Shown here: piece by piece, positions 51,382 to 55,333 of the stretch
Layout of the letters: each line of letters starts with the position of its first letter
How positions within the stretch are numbered: the first letter of the stretch is position 1
Assembly: GCA_012839095.1 (NCBI GenBank)
Contig: DUOA01000089.1
Coordinates: forward strand, 1-55,333
Direction of reading: 5' to 3'
DNA length: 55,333 nt
Source of the DNA: Clostridiales bacterium
GTDB taxonomy: Bacteria; Bacillota; Clostridia; Caldicoprobacterales; DTU083
Notes under the pieces: generated by a model
Told to the model about the DNA's origin: nothing
Database searches by the model: none
Seen by the model: only the letters and a program-made list of their open reading frames with translations
Program-made: the position numbers and the translations under genes

Positions 51382-53517
51382 ATGAATACACATAAGTTTT
51401 ATTATGACCTTGATCTGACTATGAAGCCTGTCGATGGTGTTCTGACTTTTGATGAAAGGGGGCAGATCTGCTCCCGCATCGGCGGCAATGAACTCTTATC
51501 CATCTCAGCTGAAAACATAAATGAAGTTGCTGTTTTACCGGGAGTAGGCTGCGGTCTTTTGTTATCGAAAATGAAGGATGGCAGTGAAATTCTGCTTTGC
51601 AGGTTTACCATGTCGTACATGAGGGCAGCCGGAGAGTTCAGCAAGGTCGTCAACTTCTATGTACAGACAAAGCAATATGCGGCTCCGGATGAAGAAGAAA
51701 GACCGGTTTGCGAGAAGTGCAGCCGTCCTCTTGTGGAAGGCATGTCGGTTTGTATTTTCTGCTACAACAGAATCGGCGTGCTGAAGCGAGCGCTTCAGTT
51801 AATGCGCCCATTTGCCGGTAAAATCATACCTGCAGAACTGTTTATGACTGTGTCCTCAGTCTTGTATCTTCTGGTGCCCTTGTTCAGCAGAATTATCATA
51901 GATGAGCATCTGCGGCCTATGAAGGGGACTTTTCAGCAGCTTCTGTTGCTGGCCGGGGCCATGTTTTTGGCCAGGGCCCTGGGAGAGGTGATCTTCATCT
52001 TAAGCTCCAGAGTATTTAATGAGGCCAGCATCCAATACGCCAATCATTTAAGAAATCTGGCTTATGAAAAGATACAGAAACTGTCACTGGGATCCCTTTC
52101 CAAGCGGACACCGGGTGATTTGATCCGGCGGGTAATGGAAGATACAACAACCGTGAAGGAGTTTATATCGGACGGAGGCCGCTGGGCCGTGGAGCAGACA
52201 ATTATCTTTCTGGTGGTTTTTATTATCCTCCTCTTAACGAATTACAAGCTCACCTTGTTGGTATTTCTGCCTGTACCCGTGGTAAGTATTGCCTTATCCC
52301 GTTTCTGGAGATTCATCCATATACGCTATGAGCGGCAATGGCGCAAAAACTCCAAGTGTCAGGGAATCCTTCATGATATCATCAAGGGTATCCGTACCGT
52401 CAAATCCTTTGGCAAAGAGGATATGGAAATAGAAAAGTTTGCGAAAGCCACAAGGGAACTGGCTGAAGTATCATCAGACAATGAAACCCTATGGGCCCGC
52501 CTCTTTCCTTCGCTGACCTTCTTTACCGGCATCGGCGAGTTTCTGGTATTGTATTACGGAGGATACAGAATCCTTGACGGAACCCTTAGTTTTGGTGTGC
52601 TTGTTCAGTTTACCATGTATATTACCTATATTTATGCTCCTTTGCGCTGGTTTGTTTCCTTTCCGCGCTGGCTGGCCGATGCCATGACCAGCATGGTCAA
52701 GATATTTGAGATACTGGATGAAGAGCCGGATATCAAATCCATACCGGAGCCAAAAAATGTACCCCTTGCCGGAAAGATTGCCTTTGAGGGGGTTACCTTC
52801 GGGTATAAGTCATATGAACCCGTACTGAGAGACATCAACCTGGAGATAAAACCGGGTGAAATGATTGGCATAGTAGGGCGTTCCGGTGCAGGAAAGTCTA
52901 CCATGATCAACCTGTTGATGCGGCTTTATGATCCGGTTCAGGGCAGGATACGCATTAATGGAATTGATATCAGGGACATGTCTCCTGAATACCTGCATGA
53001 AAATATCGGCGTAGTCTTTCAGGATACATTTCTGTTTGCAGGAACTATTTATGATAACATTGCCTACGGCAAGCCCGGCGCCACGCCCGCTGAGGTAATT
53101 GCCGCCGCAAAGGCCGCAAATGCCCATGATTTTATAATGCAGACTGCCGACGGCTACAACACCATTATAGGAGAGAGTGGTCATTCCATATCCGGGGGCG
53201 AACGCCAGCGGCTGGCTATTGCCCGGGCAATTATAAAAAATCCTTCCATACTGATATTGGATGAGGCTACCAGTTCCCTGGATGTTGAAACGGAGTCGAT
53301 CATTCAGGACAGCTTGAATCGCATAGTACAGGGCCGTACAACCATAGCCATTGCTCACAGGCTCTCCACCCTGAAAAATGCTGATCGACTTATAGTTCTG
53401 GAGAATGGCAGAATTGCAGAGTCAGGCACTCATGTGGAGCTGCTTAAAAAGAGGGGAATCTATTACCGGCTGGTCATGGCACAGCGGCAGACCAGCAGGC
53501 TGGCAGAAAGCGGTTAA
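51382..53517 (+). CDS. Second ABC exporter half-transporter with zinc ribbon
   Basis: The 711-residue protein repeats the architecture of the first exporter: an N-terminal beta-rich domain of about 105 residues, a CxxC-x10-CxxC zinc ribbon near 110-127, six membrane helices (about 145-430), and an ATPase with Walker A GRSGAGKST near 497, signature ISGGERQR near 605, Walker B ILILDEATSSLD and IAHRLST. Both ATP sites look complete, unlike many heterodimeric exporters. AGAAAGG precedes ATG 51382. The 3' end of the gene forms the 5' arm of its own terminator. Confidence 0.85.
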   Translation: MNTHKFYYDLDLTMKPVDGVLTFDERGQICSRIGGNELLSISAENINEVAVLPGVGCGLLLSKMKDGSEILLCRFTMSYMRAAGEFSKVVNFYVQTKQYAAPDEEERPVCEKCSRPLVEGMSVCIFCYNRIGVLKRALQLMRPFAGKIIPAELFMTVSSVLYLLVPLFSRIIIDEHLRPMKGTFQQLLLLAGAMFLARALGEVIFILSSRVFNEASIQYANHLRNLAYEKIQKLSLGSLSKRTPGDLIRRVMEDTTTVKEFISDGGRWAVEQTIIFLVVFIILLLTNYKLTLLVFLPVPVVSIALSRFWRFIHIRYERQWRKNSKCQGILHDIIKGIRTVKSFGKEDMEIEKFAKATRELAEVSSDNETLWARLFPSLTFFTGIGEFLVLYYGGYRILDGTLSFGVLVQFTMYITYIYAPLRWFVSFPRWLADAMTSMVKIFEILDEEPDIKSIPEPKNVPLAGKIAFEGVTFGYKSYEPVLRDINLEIKPGEMIGIVGRSGAGKSTMINLLMRLYDPVQGRIRINGIDIRDMSPEYLHENIGVVFQDTFLFAGTIYDNIAYGKPGATPAEVIAAAKAANAHDFIMQTADGYNTIIGESGHSISGGERQRLAIARAIIKNPSILILDEATSSLDVETESIIQDSLNRIVQGRTTIAIAHRLSTLKNADRLIVLENGRIAESGTHVELLKKRGIYYRLVMAQRQTSRLAESG

Positions 53518-53534
53518 GGGCTTTCTGCCTTTTT
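53502..53534 (+). terminator. Terminator of the exporter operon
   Basis: GGCAGAAAGC (53502-53511) pairs perfectly with GCTTTCTGCC (53520-53529), then TTTTT. The 5' arm is within the last codons of the exporter gene. Confidence 0.9.
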
Positions 53535-53535
53535 A

Positions 53536-54609
53536 TTATGCCTGTTCCAATTGATTGCTGATTGAAGAGCGGTAACCGGCGTCCAATATCATCATGGCCT
53601 TTAGATTAATATCAATATCCAGGGTTGGATGCAGAGGTGTGCCTTTTTCAAGATGACTGATGAACTCCTTTGCTATATTGTCCCTATCCTCAGGAAGTGG
53701 TTCTGCCTGATATACGGCTGACGGCCTTGTTGCATGCCTTTTATCATAGATGCGAACTTCATTTCCGTCAGTTACCAACGTACCCTTTAAGCCGAAGACA
53801 ATAGGGCCTGAGGGCGTACCTCGGTTCACTGTCGTCCAGCTTCCTTCTATCAGAGCAACTGCGTCATCGAAGCGAGCAGTAATGGTGCCATAATCTTCTG
53901 CTGTACCAAAAGGGCTGTTAAAATTGGCACGCAGCCCGTAGACGGAACGAACAGGGGTGCCGATGAACCAGCTGGCCAGGCAGGAGCCATAGCAGCAATA
54001 ATCCCAGAATGCACCTCCGCCGGATTTGGTGTCATACCACCACTCAGCTGCCATTTCCTGCTCAGTCAGGTTTTCGCCATAGGAAAAGGGCCCCATGGAA
54101 TCGCTGTTACGATATGCAAACTTGAATACCTTGCCTACAGCACCTTCGCTGGTCAGCTTATGAGCCAGCCTCACTCCCGGGAACCAGGTGGAGGGCCAGT
54201 TGACTGCAAGCACGGCTCCGCTTTGCTTTGCAGCTTCTGCCATGGAAAGCGCATCTTCCATTGAAGTTGCCATGGGCTTTTCCACTATTACATGGATTCC
54301 TCTCGAAAGAATATCTGACACAACTTTTCCATGAAAAGCGTTTTCACAGCATACAATAGCAATATCCAGGGAACATTCATCCAAAAGCTTTTTATAATCC
54401 TCATACTGAGCGTTCATCCCGGTCATCTCCATCACATTTCTAATATTGCTGGTCCGGGTTGAAGGTTTATCGCTTATAGAAGGAGTCAGGGGTTTTAGGT
54501 CTGAGAAGGCAATCCATTCCACCTTGTCGCCCAGGCTGACGAAATCCTTTACAAGTGAGTTGACATGCATATGTGCAAAACCAATTACTCCGGCACGATA
54601 TTTTTTCAT
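53536..54609 (-). CDS. Gfo/Idh/MocA-family oxidoreductase
   Basis: The 357-residue protein has an N-terminal NAD-binding fold (KKYRAGVIGFAHMHVNSLV; the usual GxGxxG is replaced by GFAHMH, as in a subgroup of this family), CSLDIAIVCCENAFHGKVV near residue 88, and EKPMATSMEDALSMAEAA near 114 with the conserved EKP lysine. The C-terminal domain is beta-rich. Substrates in the family are sugars, inositols and related polyols; none can be assigned. AAAGGAGC precedes the ATG on the minus strand. It is monocistronic. Confidence 0.85.
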   Translation of the reverse strand: MKKYRAGVIGFAHMHVNSLVKDFVSLGDKVEWIAFSDLKPLTPSISDKPSTRTSNIRNVMEMTGMNAQYEDYKKLLDECSLDIAIVCCENAFHGKVVSDILSRGIHVIVEKPMATSMEDALSMAEAAKQSGAVLAVNWPSTWFPGVRLAHKLTSEGAVGKVFKFAYRNSDSMGPFSYGENLTEQEMAAEWWYDTKSGGGAFWDYCCYGSCLASWFIGTPVRSVYGLRANFNSPFGTAEDYGTITARFDDAVALIEGSWTTVNRGTPSGPIVFGLKGTLVTDGNEVRIYDKRHATRPSAVYQAEPLPEDRDNIAKEFISHLEKGTPLHPTLDIDINLKAMMILDAGYRSSISNQLEQA

Positions 54610-54657
54610 ATGTAAGCTCCTTTCTGGCCCTCTGGTCTCTTATCCAGTTTTACAGCT

Positions 54658-54686
54658 ATTTTATTATGCTGGACGGCAGGTGTCAA
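54658..54686 (-). promoter_or_regulatory. Promoter of the Gfo/Idh gene
   Basis: On the minus strand TTGACA (54686-54681), 17-base spacer and TAAAAT (54663-54658). Confidence 0.75.
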
Positions 54687-54759
54687 TCAGCTGACTTATA
54701 AGCTGGAGTGCAGCAACCCGGTTTTTAGCAAACTATTTACAGGCAATGTGTATATAAGG

Positions 54760-54798
54760 AAAAAATAAAAGACGTTTAGTGAACGTCTTTTATTTTTT
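54760..54798. terminator. Bidirectional terminator downstream of the SASP gene
   Basis: AAAAAATAAAAGACGTT (54760-54776) pairs perfectly over 17 bp with AACGTCTTTTATTTTTT (54782-54798), loop TAGTG. Either strand gives a hairpin followed by a T run; on the minus strand it ends the SASP transcript. Confidence 0.85.
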
Positions 54799-54879
54799 AA
54801 GTGTATTATTCACTATATGCCTGGTACTTGTTGAAGTTTAAAAGAGGCCGGCGGTATACTATACATTAAAGCAATGGTA

Positions 54880-55116
54880 TTACTCCCTGTTTCCTTTAGC
54901 CAGGCTGTCTTCAGCCATAGCAACCAGCCGTCTCAACATATTGCCGCCTACCCTTCCGCAGTCTGCAGATGTCAGATCTCCCCAATAATCTTCCGAGCCT
55001 TGATGGACAGGCAGATTGAGTTCTCTGGCTATCTCGTATTTCATATCATCCAGCGCCTGATGGGCTCCTTTGACCAGTTGACGATTTTTTCCCGTATTTC
55101 TGCTGCCAGCTGCCAC
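54880..55116 (-). CDS. Alpha/beta-type small acid-soluble spore protein
   Basis: The 78-residue protein is a classical SASP that binds and protects spore DNA. It has LDDMKYEIARELNLPV with the GPR cleavage site around EIA near residue 28, and LTSADCGRVGGNMLRRLVAMAE near 48, matching the family LTxxxxGxxGGxMxxRL signature. The start is GTG 55116 with AAAGGAG 9 bases upstream on the minus strand. Expression in the forespore by sigma-G is expected from the family, but no clear promoter could be read. The insertion sequence starts shortly upstream. Confidence 0.9.
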   Translation of the reverse strand: MAAGSRNTGKNRQLVKGAHQALDDMKYEIARELNLPVHQGSEDYWGDLTSADCGRVGGNMLRRLVAMAEDSLAKGNRE

Positions 55117-55134
55117 TGTATGCCACTCCTTTCA

Positions 55135-55211
55135 ACTAATAAAAAAGTTAGGTAATTGCTAAACCCCATAAACCGCTAAAACTCAGCGTTTCCAAGGGGA
55201 GGTTTATATAT
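55135..55211. other. Intergenic sequence between the SASP gene and the insertion-sequence promoter
   Basis: This stretch has AAACCGCTAAAACTCAGCGTTT-like short dyads near 55171-55192 and AAGGGGAGGTTT near 55194. It may include the left end of the insertion sequence, but I could not fix terminal repeats or a target duplication. Confidence 0.3.
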
Positions 55212-55277
55212 AACTCCTCACTTATTTGTGGTATAATATAGTTAACAAGTTATAAAATAACAAATAAGTAAGGAGTT
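55212..55277. promoter_or_regulatory. Inverted repeat bracketing the transposase promoter and covering its ribosome site
   Basis: AACTCCTCACTTATTTGT (55212-55229) and ACAAATAAGTAAGGAGTT (55260-55277) are inverted repeats with one mismatch in 18. Between them is TGGTATAAT (55229-55237), an extended -10. The right arm holds the AAGGAG ribosome site. Transcripts starting outside could fold the site away, while those starting inside lack the left arm. Confidence 0.7.
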
Positions 55278-55285
55278 ACAAACTA

Positions 55286-55333
55286 ATGATAAAATCGAAA
55301 CAGCAATCACTCAATGATGTTTACACAGACTGC
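55286..55333 (+). CDS. Start of a probable transposase gene (truncated by the window)
   Basis: Sixteen codons remain (MIKSKQQSLNDVYTDC). The opening, with K-Q-x-S-L-x-D-x-x-x-D-C, resembles DDE transposases of clostridial insertion sequences. The start is ATG 55286 after AAGGAG, with an inverted repeat covering the region. Family assignment needs the sequence beyond the edge. Confidence 0.4.
   Translation, partial: MIKSKQQSLNDVYTDC

Overview
The window looks like chromosomal DNA of an anaerobic, endospore-forming Firmicute of class Clostridia. The evidence is AGGAGG-type ribosome binding sites throughout, frequent GTG and TTG starts, two alpha/beta-type small acid-soluble spore proteins, a SpoIID-domain protein, a T-box leader on valS, a lysine riboswitch on asd-dapA-dapB, a guanine riboswitch plus PurR-type boxes on the purine operon, and clostridial families such as DUF4364. 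I cannot name the species. No phage, plasmid or CRISPR signature is visible. The only mobile element is the beginning of a probable insertion sequence at the right edge.

Layout. 1-2293: a DUF2975 membrane protein, a small HTH regulator and a lipoprotein in one operon behind a palindromic operator. 2475-5068: a DsrE-like protein, then araA-araD for L-arabinose catabolism. 5192-6412 (minus): a mechanosensitive-channel-like protein. 6554-13370: the purine operon purE-F-M-N-H-D with its control region. 13379-17564: a small unknown protein, a corrinoid adenosyltransferase and the lysine/diaminopimelate operon. 17597-27809: a DbpA-like helicase, a possible gene remnant, an M20 amidohydrolase, a YesL-like protein, a SASP-like protein, a methyltransferase, a cold-shock protein, Hsp33, a TPR protein, a YkvI-like transporter and MsrA. 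27790-32203 (minus): a DUF1189 protein, CCA-adding enzyme and a long SpoIID protein. 32358-40458: a DUF2207 protein, a NitT/TauT-type ABC transporter whose binding protein is separated from permease and ATPase by secDF and an HD hydrolase. 40656-47976: tRNA-Thr, tRNA-Pro, gdhA, a CDP-alcohol phosphatidyltransferase, T-box-valS-folC and DUF4364. 48216-53529: an attenuated leader RNA followed by two zinc-ribbon ABC exporters flanking a DUF1854 protein. 53536-55333: a Gfo/Idh oxidoreductase, a SASP and the start of an insertion sequence.

The most notable points are three. The purF reading frame, as it stands, cannot encode the catalytic N-terminal cysteine of its glutaminase domain. The DUF1854/ABC exporter operon sits behind a structured leader with an intrinsic terminator that I cannot assign to a known riboswitch class; this is the best candidate for an undescribed regulated system. 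At the right edge an 18-bp inverted repeat brackets the probable transposase promoter and places the ribosome binding site in one arm, which fits protection against read-through expression.

All calls rest on reading the sequence and on recalled family knowledge. No database search or folding program was run.
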